Positions 1 to 6,526 of a stretch of 64,000 nucleotides of DNA are shown piece after piece. The notes under the pieces are model-generated. The model was given only the letters and a program-made list of their open reading frames with translations. It was not told the origin of the DNA and ran no database searches. Position 1 is the stretch's first letter; each line of letters opens with the position of its first letter. The stretch is from DASRDB01 sp035652815 (GTDB lineage Bacteria > Chloroflexota > Ktedonobacteria > Ktedonobacterales > Ktedonobacteraceae), in the NCBI GenBank assembly GCA_035652815.1, contig DASRDB010000022.1, positions 186,001-250,000 on the forward strand. Direction: 5' to 3'. Position numbers and translations under genes: made by a program.

Positions 1-998
1 GCAACGGGACAGTCCATCTTCTGAGCAAGCAAAACGATAGGTCGGCGATATGACTTCAATAATGTGGCCTCAGCATCATTTAACACACAAAGCTGCTGTG
101 CCGTTTCAATACCGGGAACCATCAACGCAAATGGCCTTGCCTCGCGTCGCTTGCGCTGTCGCAATCTGCGAACGGCTTCTTCATCGAGCGCATCACATGC
201 CAGGTGATAGCCACCCAATCCTTTGATGGCAAGGATTGCGCCTTTCGCCAATAGCCCCGCCGCCAACGTAATGAAATCAACATTCCCTGTAGGGACGTGC
301 TTCATCGCATCCTGCCCCCCCCATTGTTCCCATGTCAATTGTTCCGATGGGCAGGACGCGATCAATCGCGTCCCTACAATTTCACTATCACCTACATTAC
401 TCCAAACATCCAGACGTATTTGCGGCCCACAGACCGGGCAGGCATTGGGTTGCGCATGAAAGCGGCGATCGAGCGGGTCGTCGTATTCGGCCTGACAGGC
501 GGGACACATGGGAAAGACGCGCATGGTAGTCTTGTCGCGGTCGTAGGGAACGTCCTGGACGATGGTGAAGCGCGGGCCGCAGTTGGTGCAGTTAATGAAG
601 GGGTAGCGATAGCGACGGTCGGCGGGGTCAAATAGTTCGCGCAGGCAATCCTCGCAGGTGGCGGTATCGGGCGAGATGAGCGCGGAACGCTCCGATCCTT
701 TATGACTGTGGATGATGACAAATGTGTCTTCGTGACGTGGATGAACAAGTTCAGTAGCAACGGAATCGATGCGAGCCAGTGGCGGCGCTTGCTCGTTCAA
801 AGCGCGTTGAAAGCCATCTAGCGCTTCAGGCGTACCCTCAACTTCGATGGTCACGCCCTGGCTATCGTTGTAGACGAAGCCAGCAAGACTCCAGCGTAGA
901 GCCTGCCCATAGACAAAAGGCCGGAAGCCTACGCCCTGGACAATTCCCTGCACGAGCAAACGCCGTCGCTGGATTGTCGATTCCGTTATGGAAGACAT
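1..998 (-). CDS. hypF: HypF carbamoyltransferase, N-terminal part (runs off window)
   Basis: HypF makes the cyanide ligands of the [NiFe] hydrogenase active site from carbamoyl phosphate and passes them to HypE. From the ATG at 998 the minus strand stays open to base 1, so about 332 residues are visible and the C-terminal part lies outside. Visible in order: an acylphosphatase domain (VQGIVQGVGFRPFVYG, about residues 16-31), then paired zinc motifs TCEDCLRELF, NCTNCGPRF, MCPACQAEY and ACPVCGPQ, then the start of the YrdC-like domain (ILAIKGLGGYHLACDA). A 91-bp palindromic repeat (288-378) is translated in frame between the zinc fingers and the YrdC-like domain, adding about 30 residues. It is the last hydrogenase gene visible, 10 bases after hypB. 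Identity is secure; the effect of the insertion is unknown. Confidence 0.93.
   Translation of the reverse strand, partial: MSSITESTIQRRRLLVQGIVQGVGFRPFVYGQALRWSLAGFVYNDSQGVTIEVEGTPEALDGFQRALNEQAPPLARIDSVATELVHPRHEDTFVIIHSHKGSERSALISPDTATCEDCLRELFDPADRRYRYPFINCTNCGPRFTIVQDVPYDRDKTTMRVFPMCPACQAEYDDPLDRRFHAQPNACPVCGPQIRLDVWSNVGDSEIVGTRLIASCPSEQLTWEQWGGQDAMKHVPTGNVDFITLAAGLLAKGAILAIKGLGGYHLACDALDEEAVRRLRQRKRREARPFALMVPGIETAQQLCVLNDAEATLLKSYRRPIVLLAQKMDCPV
288..378. repeat. Family A palindromic repeat inside hypF
   Basis: The element starts TGTAGGGACG and ends with TCCCTACA, with inverted arms containing GGGCAGGACGCGATCAATCG on one side and a diverged GCATCCTGCCCC copy on the other. The same unit occurs at 2196-2273 and 26855-26930, as a composite at 51256-51395, and as a half at 10619. 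Here it lies within hypF and keeps the reading frame without a stop. It is MITE- or REP-like, with no coding capacity of its own. Confidence 0.85.
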
Positions 999-1008
999 AT
1001 CAACGTCT

Positions 1009-1665
1009 CTATTCTAGTAGTCCTACAAGAGAGGCCAACCATTCACACCATGCATCGAGGCCCATGCCGTTACGACAACTTACCTCGAAGATACGCAGGC
1101 GTGGATTGATGGCTAAGGCCTGCCGTTTGACCTTTTCCAGGTCATAGTCAACGTATGGCAGCAGATCAAGCTTATTCACCACCATTACCTGTGAAACCGC
1201 GAACATCTGCGGATACTTGGCCGGTTTATCATCTCCTTCCGTCGTGCTGACCAGCACCACTCGAATATCCTCGCCCAGATTCCAGGCGGCGGGACAGACC
1301 AGGTTGCCGATATTCTCGATCACCAGCAGGTCAATATCCTTCAGGTCGATCTCCGCCAGCGCGTCACGAATCATGTGCGCTTCCAGGTGACAGGCTCCCC
1401 GCGTGTTGATTTGCACCGTCTGCGCGCCTGCTGCCTCAATCCGTTCGGCATCCGCGCTCGTTTCGACATCGCCCTCGATCACGCCGATACGCACTTGCCC
1501 GCGCAGCCGCTCGATAGTTCGCTCGAGCAGGGTGGTCTTGCCCGCGCCCGGCGAACTCATGAAATTGAGCGCGCGAACGCCACGCGCTAGCAACTGCTGC
1601 GAAAGCTCCTGGGCGATAGTGTCGTTCGCGGCCAGGATGTTCTGAGCAATGGTTATTTTAACCAA
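1009..1665 (-). CDS. hypB: HypB nickel-insertion GTPase
   Basis: HypB is the GTPase that works with HypA to load nickel into the hydrogenase large subunit. The protein of about 218 aa has a P-loop (FMSSPGAGKTTLLERT, about residues 35-50), a switch region with GVIEGDVETSADAERI, and an NKLDLLPYVD base-recognition motif. No N-terminal polyhistidine stretch is present, so it probably does not store nickel. The start is a TTG at 1665 preceded by AGGAAGGAG at good spacing, and it overlaps the end of hypA by 8 bases, which suggests translational coupling. It matches the usual HypB length and domain order. Confidence 0.95.
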   Translation of the reverse strand: MVKITIAQNILAANDTIAQELSQQLLARGVRALNFMSSPGAGKTTLLERTIERLRGQVRIGVIEGDVETSADAERIEAAGAQTVQINTRGACHLEAHMIRDALAEIDLKDIDLLVIENIGNLVCPAAWNLGEDIRVVLVSTTEGDDKPAKYPQMFAVSQVMVVNKLDLLPYVDYDLEKVKRQALAINPRLRIFEVSCRNGMGLDAWCEWLASLVGLLE

Positions 1666-2050
1666 AGTCGCTCCTTCCTACTTCTGGCGCGGAAGCCCTT
1701 GAAGCCGATTCGATCTCCATTTCCACAATTTGCAGTTCGGTGCCAGAAATAATCTCGTCTGACCATTCCTGGCAGATCGGGCACTGCGCGACGAAGTTCT
1801 GCACCGCGAACTCTTTGTCGCAATAACGGCAGCAAGCGCGATGCGGAACGTGGTCGATCAGCAGTTGCGCGCCTTCCAGCACAGAACTCATGCTGGCCAG
1901 CATCTCGAAGCAGAACGATAGCGAGTCGGTAACAACGCCGCTGCCCTCGCCGATCTTGAGGCGCACGCTCTTGACTCGCGCCGCATTACATTCGCTTGCG
2001 CGTGTCTCAACCGCTTCGACGATACTTTGAGCAATAGCCAGTTCGTGCAT
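1658..2050 (-). CDS. hypA: HypA nickel metallochaperone
   Basis: HypA delivers nickel to the hydrogenase precursor together with HypB. The 130-aa product starts with the canonical MHELAIAQSIVEAVE, in which His2 is the nickel ligand of the family. A zinc site is formed by CCRYCDKEF and QCPICQEW in the second half. The C-terminal tail (about residues 115-130) is longer than in many HypA proteins and of low complexity. The ribosome binding site is weak. The gene is followed by hypB with an 8-base overlap. Confidence 0.95.
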   Translation of the reverse strand: MHELAIAQSIVEAVETRASECNAARVKSVRLKIGEGSGVVTDSLSFCFEMLASMSSVLEGAQLLIDHVPHRACCRYCDKEFAVQNFVAQCPICQEWSDEIISGTELQIVEMEIESASRASAPEVGRSDFG

Positions 2051-2062
2051 GATCGAACCTGA

Positions 2063-2164
2063 CTACATTGAACGCATACGCAGGTAGCGCTGAATATCGG
2101 GAAGCTGATGCTGAAGCACCCAGAGGCTAAAGCCAACACCGAGAGCTAAAAGAATCCATTTCAT
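2063..2164 (-). CDS. 33-aa single-span membrane peptide (DUF6893-like)
   Basis: This short gene encodes 33 residues beginning MKWILLALGVGFSLWVLQ, a single hydrophobic helix, followed by a basic tail ending YLRMRSM. An AGGAAAGGAACG ribosome binding site precedes the ATG at 2164 and the stop lies 12 bases before hypA. Very small membrane proteins of this type (I believe DUF6893) recur in high-affinity [NiFe] hydrogenase clusters of Actinobacteria and Chloroflexota; that assignment is from memory, not from a search. It might help tether the hydrogenase to the membrane or quinone pool, but that is inference. Confidence 0.6.
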   Translation of the reverse strand: MKWILLALGVGFSLWVLQHQLPDIQRYLRMRSM

Positions 2165-2195
2165 GGGTTCGTTCCTTTCCTGGATTATTATTTTC

Positions 2196-2273
2196 TGTAG
2201 GGACGCGATTCATCGCGTCCACCTGCCCCGGAATTGATGTGAGAAGCCGGACGCGATGAATCGCGTCCCTACA
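2196..2273. repeat. Family A palindromic repeat, intergenic
   Basis: A 78-bp element bounded by TGTAGGGACGCGATTCATCG and its near-perfect inverse ending TCCCTACA, with the loop containing ACCTGCCCCGG. It separates the hydrogenase protease gene from the small membrane peptide gene. It is the same family as the copy inside hypF. Confidence 0.88.
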
Positions 2274-2284
2274 ATTACCGGACA

Positions 2285-2821
2285 TCACGTCTTATTACCA
2301 ACCAACAATTGTTCAACCAGCGTATCAATCATCTTTACAGCTTCATCGACAGCCGCCTGCACCGGCTCGCTTAATCCCCATTCCATATCACCGCTTTCCG
2401 CGTCAAAGGGAGCCGGTTCGCAGCCGACTACCAGGGTATGCACCGGTTTCGCGCCCAACGTCCTTGCGAAAGCCAGTACCTTGACCGGGTCCATACTATG
2501 CGCATCGAGCGCGATTCTACCGGCTTGCACTCCCTGCTCAGGATTGATCTGGCTGATGTCAGGCTCAATCAGGTAGAGTGTTCCAGGCGTTCCACCTCTG
2601 GGCATGGCATCAACCAGTACCAGCGTGTCGTAATTGTCGAGTAAGGTATATGCTAAGTCCATCCCGCGTATGCCGAAATCAACGACCTCTACGCCTTGCG
2701 GATATTGCTTATGCCTGAGTCGTTGCGCCACCTCGACGCCAAAGCCGTCATCGCCGAGAAAGATATTGCCGATGCAGGCGACGAGAATGCGCTTGTTGGT
2801 TGATGGCGGTTGCGCGTTCAC
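2285..2821 (-). CDS. [NiFe] hydrogenase maturation protease (HycI/HybD type)
   Basis: The endopeptidase removes the C-terminal extension of the hydrogenase large subunit after nickel insertion. The 178-aa protein has the family start ILVACIGNIFLGDDGFGVEV (about residues 11-30), with the Glu/Asp nickel-sensing region, then VEVVDFGIRGMDLAY and LVLVDAMPRGG, and a conserved HSMDPVKVLAFA segment near residue 107. The start is a GTG at 2821 that overlaps the stop of the upstream gene in a GTGA arrangement. Its presumed substrate is the large subunit encoded at 6527-8323, which carries a tail after the last metal-binding motif. Confidence 0.9.
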   Translation of the reverse strand: MNAQPPSTNKRILVACIGNIFLGDDGFGVEVAQRLRHKQYPQGVEVVDFGIRGMDLAYTLLDNYDTLVLVDAMPRGGTPGTLYLIEPDISQINPEQGVQAGRIALDAHSMDPVKVLAFARTLGAKPVHTLVVGCEPAPFDAESGDMEWGLSEPVQAAVDEAVKMIDTLVEQLLVGNKT

Positions 2822-4161
2822 AGGCGGCTCTCCATGCTGCCCTCCAGCGGCTCCACCTCCTCTGGAAAGAAAAAGAAACGATGGCCGGGCAGGACGCGCT
2901 CATCCCATTGCTCCCTGCCGGGGTCATCATCCAGCGTTACCACCAGATACAGGCGATTCTCGAAATCTTGCTGGATCATTTCGACTCGGGCGGTCTTGCC
3001 TTCGAGCAGCATATCGAAGGCATCGGCACGCGCCCTCGGGTGCAGGCGCACCTTATCTCCCGCTTTCACCTCCTTGTTCGCGATAGAAATCGATTGCGGC
3101 GGTGGATAATCCTCGCCAGGAAACGAGTTTGCCGTTCCAAAAGTGGGAATAGCTTCCTCCCTGCTCTGCTCCACCAGCCCCATGCCGCGAATCGTGCCAT
3201 GCAGCTTCATGAACTGTTCAGGGGTAAGCGATTCTGCGCGCTCCAATATTTCTCGTGCCCGCGCATCGCTTTGTCGCATCTCTTCCTTTTCTTCATCGGT
3301 CAGTGTCAGAATACGCAGGGTCAGAATCTCGTCAATTTCGGTGCCATCGAAAAGCGGGCCAGGGCTTTCCGGCGCAATCTGTGGGTAGTCATACAGGATG
3401 ATCGGCGAAGAGAGCAGCGCATCCCGTTCGCCCTCCTGACCGATCAGCACCGGCCACGTCCGCACGTTTTTGCATCCTTGCGCAAGTTCCTTTAAATTTT
3501 CAGGCGGGTCAAGTAATGAAATAAACTCGCCTGCATGTGCCTGCAAAATAGTGTGTGTGGAGATGAATGATTGCAGCAATGCGGCGTTATGATAGGTTAT
3601 GCCCGCCGTTCCAGGCGTTGTGTTTTCGATACGGATGCTTAGCCTGAAGACGGCGTCACTGACTTGCTCAGCCGCGATGCTAACTATTCCCTCGACCGGT
3701 TTTTGTTCCCGTACAACTTCGCTATTTACCTCGTCTTCTATGTTCCCACCTGCGAATGCAATGTTTATAGTGTGAGGATGATTGATAAGTTCATGCAGCG
3801 CAAGCCCTATCGCGCTGAACTCGCGTTCCATGCCCTCTTCACAGGAATCGCCCACCAGGTTGCTGGCGGGACTCCAACTTGCTGATTTCGCCTCAGAAGA
3901 GTCCTTTGCAGAGTGGGCAACGAGGACATGCAGGAACCGGATGTACATATCGAGCGTGGTATCTGCTGAGCCGCTTAGCAGGCATTCGGTCTGCATGAAC
4001 CAGGGTTCGATGCTGCCGTTTGCCTCGCTATATTCCTTTGGATAGACCACGCCAAGCGTCCAGCGCGTCCGGTTTTTGATCGCGGAGTGCCGATATGGAT
4101 AGAGCAGGTAGCCCTCGTAGAGAACGGCGTTGGCAATCTCCCTGATGCCCTCCATCCTCAT
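2818..4161 (-). CDS. Conserved hydrogenase-cluster protein, 447 aa
   Basis: No enzyme motif is recognised. The first 250 residues are a mixed alpha/beta segment beginning EGIREIANAVLYEGYLLYPY. A middle charged helical part contains LTLTDEEKEEMRQSDARARE. A C-terminal domain of about 80 residues (AGDKVRLHPRARADAFDMLL, then LVVTLDDDPG and LPGHRFFFFPEEVEPLE) resembles one I recall from uncharacterised proteins of group 1h hydrogenase operons. The ATG at 4161 has an AGGAGGTG ribosome binding site and overlaps the preceding gene (ATGA). Position between structural and maturation genes suggests an assembly or stability factor; this is inference. Confidence 0.75.
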   Translation of the reverse strand: MRMEGIREIANAVLYEGYLLYPYRHSAIKNRTRWTLGVVYPKEYSEANGSIEPWFMQTECLLSGSADTTLDMYIRFLHVLVAHSAKDSSEAKSASWSPASNLVGDSCEEGMEREFSAIGLALHELINHPHTINIAFAGGNIEDEVNSEVVREQKPVEGIVSIAAEQVSDAVFRLSIRIENTTPGTAGITYHNAALLQSFISTHTILQAHAGEFISLLDPPENLKELAQGCKNVRTWPVLIGQEGERDALLSSPIILYDYPQIAPESPGPLFDGTEIDEILTLRILTLTDEEKEEMRQSDARAREILERAESLTPEQFMKLHGTIRGMGLVEQSREEAIPTFGTANSFPGEDYPPPQSISIANKEVKAGDKVRLHPRARADAFDMLLEGKTARVEMIQQDFENRLYLVVTLDDDPGREQWDERVLPGHRFFFFPEEVEPLEGSMESRL

Positions 4162-4808
4162 GATTGCACCTCCTCGCTACTTGCCTGCAAGAGATGCGCA
4201 ATCACGTCCTCCCAGGTGGGAAGCCCATGCCTGGCCTTATAGCGATAGAGTTGATCGAAAACATCCTTGTGCAGGCAAATCCAGGCACTGTTGGGATAGT
4301 AGCGGGCAATCATTTCCTTCCAGACAGCGACAGGAAGGCGAAATTCTGCTTCCTTCGACCAGGAAATTTGCCCAACCTGCATGTAGCCCTGCTGTCCCTC
4401 GTAAAAAATTGTGCCACTGAACAGGAACAGCAGCGGGATATCGCCATCCTCCACCGCATCGAAATATTTGGTACTCACCACCTCGAAGTCATAGGTGCAG
4501 GGAACGGGTAGATCAACGAGAACGCTTCCCGTGAATTGCGGCACGACAACGCTGGCATGCGTCCAGAGGAAACTCTTCACCGTCTCGCCCCAGCGATGCG
4601 GCTCGCCAAAAACCTCCAGCAGCCGCTCCTGCGCCTCGGAACTGTATCGCCTGCGAGTAGCCGCGATTTGAATCTGGCAGCGCAGAGCGACGTTATAGAT
4701 TCGCTCTTGCTCATCGGTATTGCTGATGCGTAGTTTGAAGAGGAGCATAGGAACTGCCGCAAAGGCAGGAGCCTTCGCGCCCACCACCTCAAAGTTCAGG
4801 TCTGGCAT
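4158..4808 (-). CDS. DUF6084-like hydrogenase-cluster protein
   Basis: The 216-aa protein starts MPDLNFEVVGAKAPAFAAVP and includes the segments LLFKLRISNTDEQERIYNVA and WTHASVVVPQFTGSVLVDLP. These have the look of a beta-sandwich family (DUF6084, by recall) found beside high-affinity hydrogenases. No catalytic motif or signal peptide is seen. A strong AAAGGAGGG site precedes the ATG, which lies 13 bases inside the end of the previous gene, so the pair is coupled. Function is unknown; a role in hydrogenase maturation or electron transfer is inferred only from the neighbourhood. Confidence 0.75.
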   Translation of the reverse strand: MPDLNFEVVGAKAPAFAAVPMLLFKLRISNTDEQERIYNVALRCQIQIAATRRRYSSEAQERLLEVFGEPHRWGETVKSFLWTHASVVVPQFTGSVLVDLPVPCTYDFEVVSTKYFDAVEDGDIPLLFLFSGTIFYEGQQGYMQVGQISWSKEAEFRLPVAVWKEMIARYYPNSAWICLHKDVFDQLYRYKARHGLPTWEDVIAHLLQASSEEVQS

Positions 4809-5458
4809 GCGGCCCTCCTTTGAATGTCTTCAAAGAACGCATGTATGGCCTCCCAGACCTCGGTACCCCCGCTGAGGCCTTTCCAGGAAGTGCGAATGAT
4901 CCCGACAAGCTGGTAGCAGGCATCGATGGGAACGATGTAGTGTTCGTGTGCATTTCTCACGCGATTAATCAGCAGCGCCTCGACATCCGGCTCCAATTCG
5001 TTGAGGATGGGATTCTGGCTTGCCAGTTCATTCCAGCCCTCAAGGTCAAGCAGGGACTCTACAGCTCCCGCCGGGCTGGGATAGTATGCCATCACCTGTT
5101 TCGGCCCGTTGCTGCGCAAGATAAAAGCCATGTGTACCGGAAGCATCAGCGCGTCCCACTGTTCATCGCTCATGACGAAATCTGTCAGAGCCAGGTATCG
5201 GTGCGGAATAAGTTGATACTTTCCTCCGGCAGCCCCGGGATTGGTAAAGAGCAGCGAGCAGGCCTGGCAGGCGCAGACCAACGTGCGTCTGGATAAATCG
5301 AGCAGGTGGCGATGCTCTGGCGGAATCATTTCGCCGCACAGGTCGCAGTGTTCCAGAGATGTACTCTCCGGTTTTCGCTCCTGGAGCAGCCGCCGCAGTC
5401 CTTGAAAGGGCATGGCAGGGCGGTTGCTTTGCTCTGAAGACAGTTCGGGTGCAGTCAT
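4796..5458 (-). CDS. DUF5947-like protein with two CxxC zinc knuckles
   Basis: The 220-aa product carries CDLCGEMIPPEHRHLLDL followed by CACQACSLLF (about residues 40-75), four cysteines that could bind zinc or an iron-sulfur cluster. The remainder is globular with no known catalytic motif. I chose the ATG at 5458 because AAGAGAGGCGCT lies just before it; an upstream in-frame start at 5515 would overlap the NifU-like gene by 32 bases. DUF5947 proteins (recalled, not searched) accompany group 1h hydrogenases. Its position next to a NifU-like gene suggests handling of iron-sulfur clusters or electrons, which is inference. Confidence 0.75.
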   Translation of the reverse strand: MTAPELSSEQSNRPAMPFQGLRRLLQERKPESTSLEHCDLCGEMIPPEHRHLLDLSRRTLVCACQACSLLFTNPGAAGGKYQLIPHRYLALTDFVMSDEQWDALMLPVHMAFILRSNGPKQVMAYYPSPAGAVESLLDLEGWNELASQNPILNELEPDVEALLINRVRNAHEHYIVPIDACYQLVGIIRTSWKGLSGGTEVWEAIHAFFEDIQRRAACQT

Positions 5459-5483
5459 AGCGCCTCTCTTTTTAGCAGAAGTA

Positions 5484-6035
5484 TCAGGACCGCAAAGCCT
5501 TTTGCCGGGGAACAAACTTCACAGCCACTCGCGCCAGGGAAGCAGTGACGCTCTCCACTTCTAACCTGTCGAGGTCAGGAGCCGCTTCATAAATAGCTTT
5601 TTCAATAGTCTGCTGAAGTGTGGCAGTCGAAGCAGAGCAGCCGTTGCAGCTTCCCTCAAGGCGCAGGTAGGCCACGCCGTTTTCGACTTTGACCAGTTCG
5701 ACATTGCCGCCATGCGACTGTAAATAGGGGCGTATCTCATTCAAGGCGTGGGCAATGCGCGACTCGATATCCGCCGGATGCAGCCCATGCAGTAAAAGCA
5801 GTGACGCCACCAGCTCATCGCTGGCAAATGCCTCAAGCAGCTCGTAGCCGGATGCTTCGGTCTGCATAGTCAATTCGAGAATGTGCGCCAGTCCCTCGCC
5901 ATACATATCCAGCAGCGCCTGTAGGAGTGCTTCGGTGGTTGCGCGAGCATGTGGATCAGGAAATGAGGCGACCTCCTGGATCAAGGTTTCGATACGTTCC
6001 GCCCGGCGCTGGTGTTCCTGCATATCCTGCTGCAT
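5484..6035 (-). CDS. NifU C-terminal-domain protein
   Basis: The C-terminal half (about residues 100-165) is a NifU/NfuA domain with RPYLQSHGGNVELVKVENG and the cluster-binding GSCNGCSAS motif, so it probably carries or transfers a [4Fe-4S] cluster. The N-terminal 95 residues are a helical extension not found in plain NfuA. The ATG at 6035 is preceded by AAGAGGAGGATATCG; a TTG seven codons upstream is also open but lacks such a site. In this operon it may supply clusters to the hydrogenase small subunit, which needs three. Confidence 0.88.
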   Translation of the reverse strand: MQQDMQEHQRRAERIETLIQEVASFPDPHARATTEALLQALLDMYGEGLAHILELTMQTEASGYELLEAFASDELVASLLLLHGLHPADIESRIAHALNEIRPYLQSHGGNVELVKVENGVAYLRLEGSCNGCSASTATLQQTIEKAIYEAAPDLDRLEVESVTASLARVAVKFVPRQKALRS

Positions 6036-6116
6036 TCGATATCCTCCTCTTTGCAAGCGGCTGGTCGTTGTATTAATAATGTTCTAGAACTGCCATATGT
6101 CATCCTGAACTGCCAT

Positions 6117-6203
6117 ATGTCATCCTGAGCGCAGCGAAGGACCTCTTTGCCGAGCTATTCGCGCGTCGATATCGCAGGTCCTTCGCTGCGCTCAGGATGA
6201 CAT
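6117..6203. repeat. Family B palindromic repeat with duplicated edge
   Basis: An 87-bp inverted repeat with arms ATGTCATCCTGAGCGCAGCG and its complement ending GATGACAT. Just before it, AACTGCCATATGTCATCCTG occurs twice in tandem (6089-6108 and 6109-6128), so one arm is partly duplicated. The element lies inside the hydrogenase operon between the NifU-like gene and the 77-aa basic protein gene. Other copies are at 10669, 24143, 34434, 40479 and 44129. Confidence 0.88.
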
Positions 6204-6214
6204 ACCATGAACGA

Positions 6215-6448
6215 TCAGGGTGTCGGCATATTCGGGCTTTCCTTGTCTATCGGTTCAGAAGGATTCAAACCGGTGGAGTCTCGGCCCGTTGACTTACCGG
6301 CAGGGCGTTTGGCCCCCGTTGTCCCGGTCTTACGGCGACCAGGCTCCTTGCCCGCTTCCTTTGCCTTTTCCTCGCCCTTGCTCGTTCCCGGCTGGTGCGT
6401 GGGTTCCGGTTTCCCGGCTGAGGCTTTGGAAGTTTTCTTCTCTGCCAT
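6215..6448 (-). CDS. Small basic, disordered protein (77 aa)
   Basis: The product (MAEKKTSKASAGKPEPTHQP...) is rich in Lys, Gly, Pro, Thr and Glu, has no hydrophobic core and is predicted by eye to be disordered. A good AAGGAGAACAGGCA site precedes the ATG, which supports translation. It follows the large subunit gene by 78 bases in the same direction and precedes a repeat element. No homology is recognised. Another low-complexity protein of similar start (MADENKSRTT) lies just beyond the other end of the operon at 10212. Confidence 0.6.
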   Translation of the reverse strand: MAEKKTSKASAGKPEPTHQPGTSKGEEKAKEAGKEPGRRKTGTTGAKRPAGKSTGRDSTGLNPSEPIDKESPNMPTP

Positions 6449-6526
6449 TGCCTGTTCTCCTTATATTTGCGTTCCACCAGTGACAGGGAGTGTGTACCAT
6501 GACCTGTCACCAGTAGAGGAGTAACG

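Noticed and set aside
392..760. 122-codon minus-strand frame overlapping the hypF zinc-finger region
   Set aside because: The overlapping frame translating into acylphosphatase and zinc-finger motifs is the real one.
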